Shown here piece after piece: positions 44,901-56,865 of a DNA stretch of 64,000 bases. The DNA comes from Ascidia mentula. Its lineage: Eukaryota > Chordata > Ascidiacea > Phlebobranchia > Ascidiidae. The notes under the pieces are model-generated. The model did not search any database and had not been told where the DNA came from. It was given only the letters and a program-made list of their open reading frames with translations. The first letter of the stretch is position 1. The number at the start of each line of letters is the position of its first letter. The position numbers were made by a program, and so were the translations under genes. The stretch lies in the NCBI GenBank assembly GCA_947561715.1, contig OX387202.1:6027001-6091000 (forward strand). The letters are read 5' to 3'.

Positions 44901-45656
44901 AACGAAAAACAACATATTCATTTCTAGCTGATCAAGATATTATCAAAACAATTGATCCTATTCACCTTCACGATCATAACCAACGGAGTGACCAGTCAGA
45001 CATCCATCGATGACATCATACCGACATTTAAATGGTCCTAAAGTTTAAAGACAAAGCAAAAATTATATGTTTTTGTTAACGTGTATTTTGTCATTGTAAA
45101 ACATACTTAGACCATTTAACACCACTATTTTAAAGGCTTTAATTTTGTGTAAATATAAAAGGTTTTAAGATTGGGTAATTCCAAACGCAAACATTAACAT
45201 GAAAAAAAAATTAACATGTTTTTACCGCTAAAAAAGGGGGTAATTGTGATGGCGTACGGCGGAGTACCTGAAATATCAAAATAATTTTACTTAAAGCAAA
45301 TTGTTGTTGTTACTGTATTATCTCGTTTAGCATACGATAATTAGTCAATGTGCAATGTTTAGTGTTTGCTACAGGACAAGGACAATGACTGGCATCTCAT
45401 ATTTGATACCACAAACCTTTAATTCTTACCGAATTTGTTTACAGTTGCTCCATTTCGTGACTGAGGATGATCCATCCTTGCTCTGTTTTTTCCTGTTTCG
45501 ACAAGAGCCTCTGGAAATTTGAAACAAACATTAATCAACTTACTCATACGTGTATGAAAACGAAAAGTCATTCTGCGGTGTCAAGACTATTGACTTACCG
45601 TCTGTTATGCTGATGACACAAAATGTAAGAAGACCAATTAATAAAATTTTGCTCAT
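41977..45656 (-). CDS. Adhesion G-protein-coupled receptor, 721 residues, ten exons
   Basis: Exons (minus): 45,656-45,599, 45,510-45,430, 45,267-45,226, 45,037-44,966, 44,563-44,330, 44,186-44,115, 44,013-43,349, 43,104-42,879, 42,764-42,282, 42,209-41,977. All introns are GT-AG and phases agree throughout; the seven ectodomain exons join in phase 1. The protein starts with a signal peptide (MSKILLIGLLTFCVIS) and has a short N-terminal part with two cysteines (exon 4). A Ser/Thr-rich stalk (exon 5) and a GAIN domain follow. The GPS runs from CLFWDKTN through RGCFTFHDL to CQCNHLSIF, with predicted self-cleavage between Leu389 and Ser390. Seven TM helices follow, with class-B features WFLVEGIRLY (TM3) and GGTWGLAFF (TM6), and a short cytoplasmic tail. 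No EGF, LRR or other large adhesion module is present. It is a plasma-membrane receptor; its ligand is unknown. Confidence 0.9.
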
Positions 45657-45773
45657 TTCTATTTTTTGGCGATGTCGTATGACAACACGCAACCCTTCAC
45701 TTAAAATAAACATTTCTCTAACGAAGTAGAAACTTAATATTCAAGCAAACCAAATAATATTTCCGTTGTTAAA

Positions 45774-46061
45774 TTGTTTAGATACTTTATCTACGTTTCA
45801 TCTAAAAAACATTTAGAGTGTGTTCCTCTACTGGAACAGCTCACTACTGACGAGGCGATATGCTGTGACCTTTATAACCTGATTAAAAAGAAATTAAACG
45901 GAAAAGACTCAGTTCAGACAGGAGCAATGAAAGGCGACATGCAGATTGTGTTTGAGGTAAAAGGTGGCACGTTTTGCCCGACCAATATATGGGTTAACCA
46001 TGATATGACAACGCATTTATTTTGCTTTAAGTACTGGTGGTTGTGTACACAACATCAATAA
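45774..46061 (+). pseudogene. hAT-type (ZBED-like) transposase fragment
   Basis: This 95-codon ORF reads MFRYFIYVSSKKHLECVPL, then DLYNLIKKKLNGKDSVQTG. It resembles the middle of hAT/ZBED-family transposases, where a segment on RYV plus a phrase like GICTDGAPAM is typical. Only about 60 residues align by eye. No catalytic residues, terminal repeats or 8-bp target duplication were identified. It stands about 115 bp upstream of the adhesion GPCR start, on the other strand. It is probably a DNA-transposon relic. Confidence 0.4.
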
Positions 46062-47593
46062 CACTTGGTTTTATAAGAAACAAAAACAAAAAAAAATGTT
46101 AGTACCCCATGTTCCACTATGAGTACGATTCCCCTACCAAATTAAAAGCGTTTTCCATACAAATTTAACTATGACATTTAACAATCTTTAACTCACCAAA
46201 TCATCGACTTCTAAAAAAATACCTAACAAATTTTTGTTGTATCCAGATCCATATATCATGTAGCGAGGTTTCTGGTATGCACAAGCATATAGCAAAACAA
46301 GACATACTGTAATATAAAGGGGACGAGTACTACCAAACGCGCGTTCATAATGCAACAACCTCAACACGAGAAAAAGGAACGGTAATGCTTTATTTCACAG
46401 GCGCATATTGTAGTCTCTACAGGTATTATCGGGGCCCCAAAATTCAATTTGTTGGTATTCCAGGATGTATATTTAGTAGTAACCTCTTCTATTATCATTC
46501 CAAATTTTACCTTAACTTTTTAAGCTCTTAGCAATATTTCGATAAATGGGCATTAATACCTGTAGATATGCATTATTTCTTCGGGTTAAAAATCTTCTAT
46601 TTATGCGTTGGAAGAGATGAAAAGTTCTCTGTATCCATTTTACGTTTCTTGCATTATACATCATACTTATTTACTGTGCCGGCATTCGAACCCATGGTCA
46701 TTTGGGTCATATATTTTGATCATGTTTTCTTTTTAGTAGGTCGAGCCCCACGACTTACCCACAAGTATAGACCCGTTTATTTTTGTTTTGAGTGAACGCT
46801 AATTTAACAAACTTTACTTCAGTGATTGACGCAACGTCAAAATTCAACGATACAAACTTTAATTGATATAGCGACTAAATAACTATGGATATCATAACTA
46901 ACTTATTTAACCACATAAACACTGCGATGGCGACGCCAAAACAACAGCATTGGTTGTATCAGAACGAGTCGTTAAAAAAACCGCAATGCAAAAGTAAGAT
47001 TACGAAGAAAGGCTTAAATCTGGCCAGATATAAATTTTCGCATGTAGCACTCCATACTCAGTAATTTATTAAACTTAACTGTCAAAAAAATCAACATGTA
47101 AAACTATGCTTGACTACCCACAAACTTAGGAACACAACTCACGGTTTTGCTCATAATTCTGAGTTTTAAAAGACTGGCTCATACTGTGGCAAGCATTTTC
47201 ATGTTTAAAAATGTTAACAACAGTATGGGCCAGTCTTTTTATACTCAGAATTATACTTGACTAGTTGTTCGTATTACTATGTGTTCATTGCTGAAATATT
47301 ATCGACGTGAATAAAATTTTATATATCCAATATCATAGTAAGCGATAAGCCGAATGACTGAGGTGTCTTTGGACTTCGTTGGTGAATAACAGCATATCTT
47401 ATTTTCGCAAAAGTGTCACTTACTTTCAATGCTATAAATTTTTTTTGGATTTAAGCGTTGACAAGATTAATGACGTATTAGAGATGAATTGATGTAATTA
47501 AAAGTCTAGTAAAAATACAACAGATTTGAATGTTTGTTACTTCATGTTTTTCTCGAGATGATTACCACAAAACAAATGGGAACAAATATTCTG
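46062..47593. other. Unassigned AT-rich sequence containing one hairpin
   Basis: No gene supported. ORF 46,568-46,795 has no domain. The only structure noticed is the inverted repeat at 47,153-47,254, listed separately. Confidence 0.35.
47153..47254. repeat. 102-nt imperfect hairpin (35-bp arms)
   Basis: Left arm 47,153-47,187 begins ATAATTCTGAG and ends GGCTCATACTGT. Right arm 47,220-47,254 is its reverse complement with about three mismatches. The loop is 32 nt and itself contains a short CATTTT/AAAATG pairing. The size and pairing suit either a small MITE or a microRNA-like precursor; no flanking target-site duplication was obvious. Confidence 0.7.
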
Positions 47594-47669
47594 TTATATC
47601 ATAGGAAATGGGCTCTGTTGGCGGACTTGCCATTTTTCAATACTTCGCCGGAATATCGTTCTCAAGTTA

Positions 47670-47972
47670 CGGCCAAGTGAGTGGTTTCTGCGTGGAGCAA
47701 CATTATATGCGACTATGGATTGGATTAAAAATGCAAGAAACATCAGTGGAATATTTATAACCCTGTCACTGGCCTGGCTCGTGTTTAAAGGAAAATTTGG
47801 TCTTAGGGGCATTGTTTTGTTGGTCGGTCTTTCATCGACTGTGGGACTTTTGTGTGTTGCTCTACCTTTCATAAGCAGCTCCCCGATGGTGTTGATTGTA
47901 ATTGGACAAGTTCTCACTGGTTTGGCGGACGTAGTGGGAGTGATCATTCCGTCAACATTGGCAGCGCTCTAG
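47670..47972 (+). pseudogene. MFS-transporter-like membrane fragment
   Basis: An open frame around 47,690-47,972 reads TMDWIKNARNISGIFITLSL, then FGLRGIVLLVGLSSTVGLL, then GQVLTGLADVVGVIIPSTLA. The spacing of hydrophobic helices with a GQxxxGLxDxxGxxxP pattern recalls major-facilitator transporters, perhaps SLC46-like. The frame ends right after the third helix with TAG, and no exon partner is clear. It is probably a single exon or a decayed copy. The family call rests on pattern only. Confidence 0.4.
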
Positions 47973-48425
47973 AATGCAGCGCTAACTGCGCAACGTAAGG
48001 CTCGAAACAAACGTCTAATCGGATAGTCGTGTAATCCGGATAAATTTATTCAGAAATAGGATTACGAAAAAAATACACTTACTGACGTATTTGTATTAAC
48101 GTTACAATGGGAGTGATATAATTCAATATACGCTAAAATCTACTTAGAAAAATTCTTTTAAACATCTGACTATTATTGTTCTCTTGTTGCGTTGGTAGTG
48201 ATTAAATATTGGTAGGGTCGGTCTTTATAACTGTAAGTATTCCGTTTTAACGAAACGGTTTATGTCAAGCATCAAAATTTTAAATTTATGAAATTTGTTG
48301 CTTGTGAAATAAGTCATCACTTTACTTCAATGATTGGACAAGGTAAACTTGTCATTTGCACGAAAAGTCACCCATCCCATAACGTATGTGTGAACGGAAT
48401 TTTTGTTTGCTGTTGTTGCATTTAC
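47973..48425. other. Unassigned spacer
   Basis: I see no gene, repeat or RNA in this stretch. Confidence 0.35.
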
Positions 48426-48565
48426 TCAAAGTAAACCCCGCCTAAATGAAAGTGCCTTGACAGATTGGTTTTGCCACAGCAATGCTCCTACAAACAGGAT
48501 TGGACAAATAATAAGAATAAAAGAAATGATTTGTTCTGGGTTCTGTGATTCGATATACCCATCAT
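48426..48565 (-). CDS. Possible C-terminal exon of a membrane protein
   Basis: On the minus strand a strong acceptor (pyrimidine run TTTTTTTGCAG before 48,565) opens a phase-1 exon. It reads DGYIESQNPEQIISFILII, then CPILFVGALLWQNQSV, and ends at TGA after FRRGLL. There is one hydrophobic segment of about 20 residues near the C-terminus. No upstream exon was found in 48.6-49.5 kb. It may be the last exon of a gene whose body is lost or lies elsewhere. Family unknown. Confidence 0.35.
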
Positions 48566-49504
48566 CTGCAAAAAAAATATATTCATAGAACGTAATCATG
48601 AAATTATCATGCATCGCAGCCGATGGTTCGACTGACTTTCTTATCACGTTGTGCAACGCGTGCAACCTCCAACAACACACATTGAAAATCATCAAACGAA
48701 CTGGGTAAGAACTGCATTGGCTTCTAAAGAGGGGCTGTAAACTAGAATAAACTTGGCACTGATAAACACTACAATTATATTACAATTATATATACTTATA
48801 TATATGCTAACCCCAAAACACAACATTACTTATTAGGTTTTAGTAATAGTTAGTTAAGATACTTACTGACTGACTCCCCACAGATCATAACATTGCCATC
48901 ATAATCTTATTCAAGTTTTGATTAAATGCTTATCGAAAACATCGATTGAATTTCATAGACTTCTGAAACAAATCGACGACAGTCAATGCATCTTGATACG
49001 AATGCGAAACGTTACGCATTAACGAGCACCATGCGTTTCGAACCACAAATCCGGGTCCAAGAAGTGTGGACTATTTTAAGATTATGTTATCATATACGTA
49101 GAAGCAAAGAAATGTATTATCAATCACTAAACCATGATGAAATATTAGATGAAAGATCACTTTTTACAAAAAAGTAAAAGAAAAAAGTAGAAGAACAAGA
49201 TTTTCTAGAAAACATCAAACACAGGTGAAGAACCTTGGAAAAAATAGTTTATTTGTAAGGTTACACCTCACTTTGCACGTTTTGAAAACAGGTCATCAGC
49301 GTTGTTTATCAACATATAAATCACTAATGCAACAAAACGGGAAAGAACCATATTGCAATTTCAATAGAACGTTTTAAAGTTGCCTCTCCCAACGTAGCCT
49401 TACATCGTTTGTGTTACGTTACTTGCAACATTGCAAAGCAGTAACAAATAGGTATTTTCCTAGAGAAAAACTGGTAACGTTTTTGTAACGTTAAACGCAC
49501 CGTT
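48566..49504. other. Unassigned sequence
   Basis: AT-rich, with a TATATA run near 48,780-48,810. The ORF at 48,986-49,177 has no domain. No gene called. Confidence 0.35.
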
Positions 49505-50341
<837 letters not shown>

Positions 50342-51640
50342 GTTTGCCAAGAAAAGTTTCCACAAAGTTTAATCCTCAACAAATACCTTTTCACTCACTC
50401 TAACGAAAGAGATGATAAATGATTGTTTTTGAAACCATATTTTTGAACTCTTAATGGAGAAATGTCTTAAACTTCGTCTGCGAGAACGAGTTTGTTGGAT
50501 CAAGTGCTCTGCTTTTGCCCCAAAGAATTGTCAACAATTAAAATACAACACGGTCTTACCTGCATTGGAGAAAAAATCTATCAATGTATTCATGAACATT
50601 CACACTTTTCGTTCTTGTTTTTTGGGGGTGATTACTACTTACTTTTTCATTACACTTGCATGTTGTTGCGATTTTCTTTAACCATGTATAAGTCTGCTTG
50701 AGAGGATTGTTAATGCGAAAAAAAGCCAATTTCCACGCGATAATTGTGTTCTCACGCGATAATATTGGTCAAAGTAATTGTTGTTGTAGGAATGTTCTTG
50801 GCGCACATATCCTACTATGAATAACGTTTATGGCGTCATAAGCTTAAACAATTTGCCGCTGATGATTAGTTTTGTGACGGAAGTTCTGTTATTGGAAAGT
50901 TGCTACAACAAAATACGATCAAATGATCAAACAGTAACAATAGAAGGCAATACAACGTTAATCTTGTAGTAGGCCTACAAGATAGAATTAGGAAAAACAG
51001 TGATTTTGGTGACAAGAAATTGACAGTGCTAATTATTTTCAAAAAATATAAAATCTATTTTGCCTATCTTTAGTACAAAATCTCTCGAAAAACTTTTTTA
51101 GTTATTGAACAACTTGAAACGCAGAAACCCGTTAAGCTTTTCTTATGTGAGCGGTTGCCCGAAAGAATCAAAGACCATAGGTTGTATACTGCAAAGTTTT
51201 CATAAACCAAAAATACCTAATTTCATGTGATTTTACTATAGCGAGCACATGTGTTGCTTCTCAAGGTAAGTTTAAAAATTTGCTTTTTTGAACCTAGAAC
51301 CAAACCCGTACTTACAGATTAGATTTAATGCTGTTCCTCAATCGCATTGTGTAAGGACTCGAAATCACACAATTTGAAGCTGGCTTACGGTATCTAATAT
51401 TTCTCGTTCAGAACCGAAAGATTTATTTAGTCTGCCGCTCGAATAAAATCTAATTTCATTGCAGAAAGTATACAGAAGCTGTCCCGCATAGATAATGCAT
51501 GCTTATTGAAGTGAACGTCTCCTTGAATGTGCAAAAATCTTGGTACGAAAAGTTGGAAAAATGTGCAAAAACAAACAATGAGATCTTATATTTTAAAATC
51601 GTTTGTTTCGATTAATGTGGGGTTGGGTTTCTACGGTTTA
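50342..51640. other. Unassigned sequence downstream of the zinc-finger pseudogene
   Basis: Weak finger-like remnants may extend to about 50,600 (linker-like ACTGGAGAAAAA). Beyond that no gene or repeat is evident up to the block duplicated from the adhesion GPCR 3' flank. Confidence 0.35.
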
Positions 51641-52245
51641 CTGAAACGTTTGAACAAGAATTAACCTCATTGAATATGGTGTGCAAACGCTGCGTATGTC
51701 CTTAAATTGAGGGGACATTTTCAAAAAAATACAAAATATTTCTTACTTTTACAAAATTTAGTAACTGTACATAAACAAGAAAATACGGGAAGTAATCACT
51801 AAGAAATAAAGCAAACTCTATAGGTGAAATAATTGAGGCAAATAACCAGCATGTAACGCTTTAACCCAGTGATCCAAGGTAAACGAAATGTGATAAACAG
51901 CGTGTGGCGCATTGAAGTGAAATCAATTTTCCGCTTATTTAGGAGGATGGGGCGGAAAACCTATGTGGTTTACTGTGGATGACCTGTGTTACATGTTAAA
52001 TTGATGGCATGTAAAGTTTACTGTGTTGTAAAATCCCAGTGCCTTGTATGGATAATAAACCACCTTCAAACAGACACATACAACCTAATTACAATTCACA
52101 TATTGCACCGATTCGATTTATGGTACTGAATAAATCTGAAAAGCCATTCGTGTATCATATCGATAAATTAAACAATAATTTGTTTTTTCGCAGATGATTC
52201 TTACATAATACAATGCATTTGTTAGCTTTGGATATTTTATGATAC
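51640..52245 (-). repeat. Duplicated 3' flank of the adhesion GPCR, distal part
   Basis: Homologous to 41,200-41,800 with many small differences. Shared strings include GTAACTGTACATAAACAAG, GGATGACCTGTGTTACATGT and AATAAACCACCTTCAAACAG. The match stops at 52,245 where a PLE begins, and resumes after the second PLE at 55,740. About 60 bp present at 41.8 kb is missing around the insertion point. Confidence 0.8.
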
Positions 52246-53780
52246 TAAAAAAAGCAGTAGCTTTTTATCACAGGATCAGTCTGGCTTATAAATCAGGAAT
52301 ATATATTTCGCCCCATGGGCATCTTCAGTTCCTTCAGTAAACACATTAAATGATATTAAAAACGTCTGAAAAACAGCAACATTAGAGAAAGGGCTAGTGA
52401 TAAAAATCAACAACAACTTCGACCTCTTGCAATGCTACTGTGCCAAGGCAAAACACTGAGTTACCCGCCTAGCATGAGAAGGTGAGAGAATTGCGCACAC
52501 GGTGGCGAAACAGCATCAGACGAGGGAGGAGATAAGGAACGCGCCGATAAGACGAACGGCGTAAAACCACCTTGAAAACGCACACGAAAAACACGAAAAA
52601 CATGTAGCCATTAAAACGATTAAAAGCAATAAAAAAGAGAGAAAGATTTTAAAAAACATCAACGCACCCTGGGCAATATCATTTTTTGTATGTTAATGGT
52701 GGCACCTGTAAGGTGAAGCCACTTTGCCTCGCACATGTCTAAATCCCGAAAATGTGGTTGTTCCACAAAAATTACATAAAAACAATCCGCAATGTTTGGT
52801 TGATTTGCAAAAGTGGACTTGTGCTGGGTTGCGTAGTGCTTTAGCAGAGCTACGTTGTCATCCCCTTTGTCAATGGAAAAGCTTCTCCAATTTGCTCTGT
52901 GGCCACGCCACCTGACGGCGAAACTATTTTTAGTTTGGCCCACGTATTTATTTTCACACAGCGTGCACACGGCTACGCATATGCCGTAATTCTGGCAAGT
53001 CAACTTTTGTTGGAGGTTTGTTGTGCTGGTCTGGAGGGAGATATAGGACATTGCTGGAACCATGTCTTTCCCTTTTCCGTGGCAACCACATAAACTGCAA
53101 TGTCAACAAAGGCCAGAACTACCTCGAACAGTAGTGTGATCTTCAGAAAGTGCAATTCGCTTGTAGTTTGTTAGTATACAAGATAGTGTCGGTGGTCTTT
53201 TGTAGGCGACCATTGGACTATGCTTGAGTGATCTTTCTTTTCCTGTGAGCTTAATAAGTTTATGAAACCACGTATCCCACACGCGGGGATTGTCCTATAT
53301 GTGTGCAGTGCGGATAGTTGAGTTGCTGTCATCTTCTATCCAGTGCAATGCCTTCGTTTTACCCAGTCTGACAACGTTTTGGGGGAAGTGTGATTGAACA
53401 CATTTACGTTGCAATATTTGTAGGCTGTCGTGGAAATCCTGTTCTCGTTCATTTGTCCTGCGAAGTCTGATAGCCTCACCCTTTACGATCGCACTGTAGA
53501 CCCACAAGGGGTGGTGAGAGGCACCGTGGAGGAACTTCCGGTGTGCTGTTGTTGCTTTCGTGAAGTCTTTTATAACAAACCCGAATGGATGGTCTGTGCT
53601 TGTAACATGCTTCACATCTAAGAACTCCAATTCTTCTCCAGCATCCGCAGGACAAATGGTGCGAAAAGGTAATTTTAAATTATGTTTGGCCAGTGCTCTC
53701 CCAACAGATGATTGAATGCTGCGGTTGACAGCTTTTCCACCTGCTATCCAAATTATATCGTCTATATACCTTTTAAACAA
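52246..53780 (-). mobile_element. Penelope-like element, left (minus) half of an inverted pair
   Basis: A minus-strand 3' portion of a PLE. An RT ORF (53,780-53,295) begins at catalytic FKRYIDDIIWIAGGK and runs through DVKHVTSTDHPFGF to RKCVQSHFPQNVV. A separate GIY-YIG ORF (53,063-52,659) has ICVAVCTLCENKYVGQT, then RWRGHRANW, then CEAKWLHLTG. The 3' tail ends near 52,246 with AGCAGTAGCTTTTTATCACA. The 5' part of the RT is absent; the copy stops at the inversion centre near 53,780. It is nearly identical to the right copy, so it is recent. Confidence 0.88.
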
Positions 53781-55735
53781 CGGCTCGCGTCACAGCAATG
53801 CTGGAATATATACTGCAACCCATCGCAGTCAACTATTGTAAGTCCCTAGTCAATGAACACTGCAGAGACAGTGCCCATTACGTACAAGAGGTTCATGATT
53901 GGAAAAGTGAAAACACCCACAGAGCACAACAACTAAAGTCAAGGCTGTACATAACAGCTGCAGACGTTGTTGCATTTTATGCGAATCTACCTCGGACTCT
54001 GATCAAAGACGCCCCCAAGGAAGCACTGAATGAACAATCACGTTTCAATGACGAAGGCAGAAGGCAGTTAATAGACCTCATTAGCTATACCATGGAAAAC
54101 ATCACCACGGTGCATGGAGGTACGTTTTATACGCAAGTTAAAGGAATAATTACTGGAGATAACCACTCAGTATCCGTAGCCAACATTGCCCTACACTATG
54201 CTATAAAACCCCTGGCAAAGTCGTTGAAACAGTCAGAATTGTTTAAAAGGTATATAGACGATATAATTTGGATAGCAGATGGAAAAGCTGTCAACCGCAG
54301 CATTCAATCATCTGTTGGGAGAGCACTGGCCAAACATAATTTAAAATTAACTTTTCGCACCATTTGTACTGCGGATGCTGGAGAAGAATTGGAGTTCTTA
54401 GATGTGAAGCATGTTACAAGCACAGACCATCCATTCGGGTATGTTATAAAAGACTTCGGTGCCTCTCACCACCCCTTGTGGGTCTACAGTGCGATCGTAA
54501 AGGGTGAGGCTATCAGACTTCGCAGGACGAATGAACGAGAACAGGATTTCCACGACAGCCCACAAATATTGCAACGTAAATGTGTTCAATCACACTTCCC
54601 CCAAAACGTTTTCAGACTGGGTATAACGAAGGCATTGCAGTGGATAGAAGATGACAGCAACTCAACTATCCGCACTGCACACATAAAGGACGATCCCCGC
54701 GTGTGGGATACGTGGTTTCCTAAACCTATTAAGCTCACAGAAAAAGAAAGATCACTAAAGCATAGTCCAATGGTCGCCTACAAAAGACCACCGACACTAT
54801 CTTGTATACTAACAAACTACAAGCGAATTGCACTTTCTGAAGATCACACTACTGTTCGAGGTAGTTCTGGCCCTTGTTGACATTGCAGTTTATGTGGTTG
54901 CCACGGAAAAGGGAAAGACATGGTTCCAGCAATGTCCTATATCTCCCTCCAGACCAGCACAACAAACCTCCAACAAAAGTTGACTTGCCAGAATTACGGC
55001 ATATGCGTAGCCGTGTGCACGCTGTGTGGAAATAAATACGTGGGCCAAACTAAAAATAGTTTCGCCGTCAGGTGGCGTGGCCACAGAGCAAATTGGAGAA
55101 GCTTTTCCATTGACAAAGGGGATGACAAGGTAGCTCTGCTAAAGCACTACGCAACCCAGCACAAGTCCACTTTTGCAAATCAACCGAACATTGCGGATTG
55201 TTTTTATGTAATTTTTGTGGAACAACCACATTTTCGGGATTTAGACATGTGCGAGGCAAAGTGGCTTCACCTTACAGGTGCCACCATTAACATACAAAAA
55301 ATTATATTGCCCAGGGTTCGTTGATGTTTTTTAAAATCTTTCTCTCTTTTTTATTGCTTTTAATCGTTTTAATGGCTACATGTTTTTCGTGTTTTTCGTG
55401 TGTGTTTTCAAGGTGGTTTTACGCCGTTCGTCTTATCGGCGCGTTCCTTATCTCCACCCGCGTCTGATGCTGTTTCTCCACCGTGTGCGCAATTCTCTTA
55501 CCTTGCAAGGCGGGTAACTCAGTGTTTTGCCTTGGCACAGTAGCATTGCAAGAGGTCGAAGTTGTTGTTGCTTTTTATCACTAGCCCTTTCTCTAATGTT
55601 GCTGTTTTTCAGACGTTTTTAATATCATTTAATGTGTTTACTGAAGGAACTGAAGATGCCCATGGGGCGAAATATATATTCCTGATTTATAAGCCAGGCT
55701 GATCCTGTAATAAAAAGCTACTGCTTTTTTTAGCA
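53781..55735 (+). mobile_element. Penelope-like element, right (plus) half of an inverted pair
   Basis: The plus-strand RT ORF 53,798-54,880 (360 codons) holds palm motifs in order: motif A YITAADVVAFYANLPRTL, motif B VKGIITGDNHSVSVANIAL, motif C LFKRYIDDIIWIADGK. It then runs through the thumb/connector to SCILTNYKRIALSE. Compared with the left copy it lacks 12 residues after VIKDF. A stop separates it from the GIY-YIG ORF 54,920-55,324 (YVGQTKNSFAVRWRGHRAN). The 3' tail (CTGAAGATGCCCATGGGGCG) ends near 55,735 in a mirror image of the left end. RT fingers upstream of motif A are missing, so it is 5' truncated. Confidence 0.9.
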
Positions 55736-56350
55736 AATTAAAGAAACACTTTTTCAGATTTGCTTTTAATAAATTGCAGGTTTTACAACATTTGGACTTT
55801 TTTTTAATAGCTGTTCAAACTAATTTTAACAATTGCAATGCATGCAGGTTTAACATCGATAGGAATATTGATCTCAAAATTTACTGGTGCAGCCGATGGT
55901 CCGTTTATCTGTGCTTGTACCAAGTTGATCGCTTACAGTATTGCCTTTTAGCTCCAAACCATCTTCTTCTTTTGTACACGGAATTATAATGTGCTTGGTG
56001 ACGTCGTCCATGACGCAATAAATCAGGAAAGCAATAACCCCCTGGGCTCCGTTAATTAACACGTGGATGTACATGAAAATGTGGTTTGTGATCATGTTTC
56101 CAAAGCCGGTAGGAACAAAATCAAAGATAATGTGTAAAAATGCCAGCAGATTTCGTCACAAAATGACGCAAACACGAGTTAAGCACCTGTAAAAACGCTA
56201 ATCCTCAGGTTTCTCTTAGAATCGCAAAAAGAAATAGAAAAGTCTTCATCGCTGTCAGTGCGTCATTTAAACCAGGATATTCGCCTCTGTTTTAACATCT
56301 TTTTATCGTTGAATGTCACGTATGTCGTCTTTCCGATAATGACCAGATTA
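55736..56350 (-). pseudogene. Adhesion-GPCR C-terminal exons, pseudogene copy
   Basis: The last exon copy (TGA at 55,874, up to about 56,107) reads NHIFMYIHVLINGAQGVIAF, then YCVMDDVTKHIIIPCTKEED, and closely follows exon 10 of the gene at 41,977. Its splice acceptor is changed (CCTACCGG where the gene has CCTACAG). The exon-9 copy (about 56,180-56,350) has small indels and breaks off at 56,350, where zinc-finger sequence begins. It is a broken segmental duplicate of the receptor's 3' end. Confidence 0.85.
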
Positions 56351-56865
56351 AATGGTTTCTCTGCAATATGAGTTCTTTTGTGAATTTTGACTTCATTTAA
56401 AGTATAAAGCACTTTTAGCAAATGTTACACATGTATGATTTCTTACCAGTATGAGTTAAAATGTGGTTGCTTAAATGAACATTGTGATAGCATTGTTTCG
56501 AACAGACCGTGCACTTCAAAGGTTTATCTTCAGTATGAGTTTGAATGTGTTTGATCAGATTGCTCTTCTGACTAAAATCTTTTCAGCAAAATGAGCACTG
56601 GAAAGTTTTTTTTCTCTATATGAGTCAGAATGTGTGTTTATAAGTTTCTCTTTTCGTTAAATCCGTTCAAACAAATTATGCACTTTTACACTAGCGGGCA
56701 CACTAATTTTCACTTTGTTGTACCTTTCGGTCAACTTAAAAGGTTTTTCGCCAATGTTCTTACGTACACTCGCTATCCCCTTTTCATGACATTCCAGTGT
56801 AGATGTCGTCCTTCAACGAGCTGTAATATTAATCCGGCGTTTCAAAATGTAACTTAGCAGGTTTC
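56351..56865 (-). pseudogene. C2H2 zinc-finger pseudogene fragment
   Basis: The minus-strand sequence matches the 5' third of the intact zinc-finger gene at 57,899-58,879 and its upstream flank. The flank CATTCCAGTGTAGATGTCGT (56,789) and ATTAATCCGGCGTTTCAAAA recur at 58,884 and 58,919. Linker remnants of HTGEKP-type sequence are visible, but the frame is broken by many indels. It joins the receptor pseudogene directly at 56,350. Confidence 0.8.

Noticed and set aside
46568-46795. 75-codon ORF, hydrophobic
   Set aside because: Composition reflects AT-rich sequence and no recognisable protein pattern is present.
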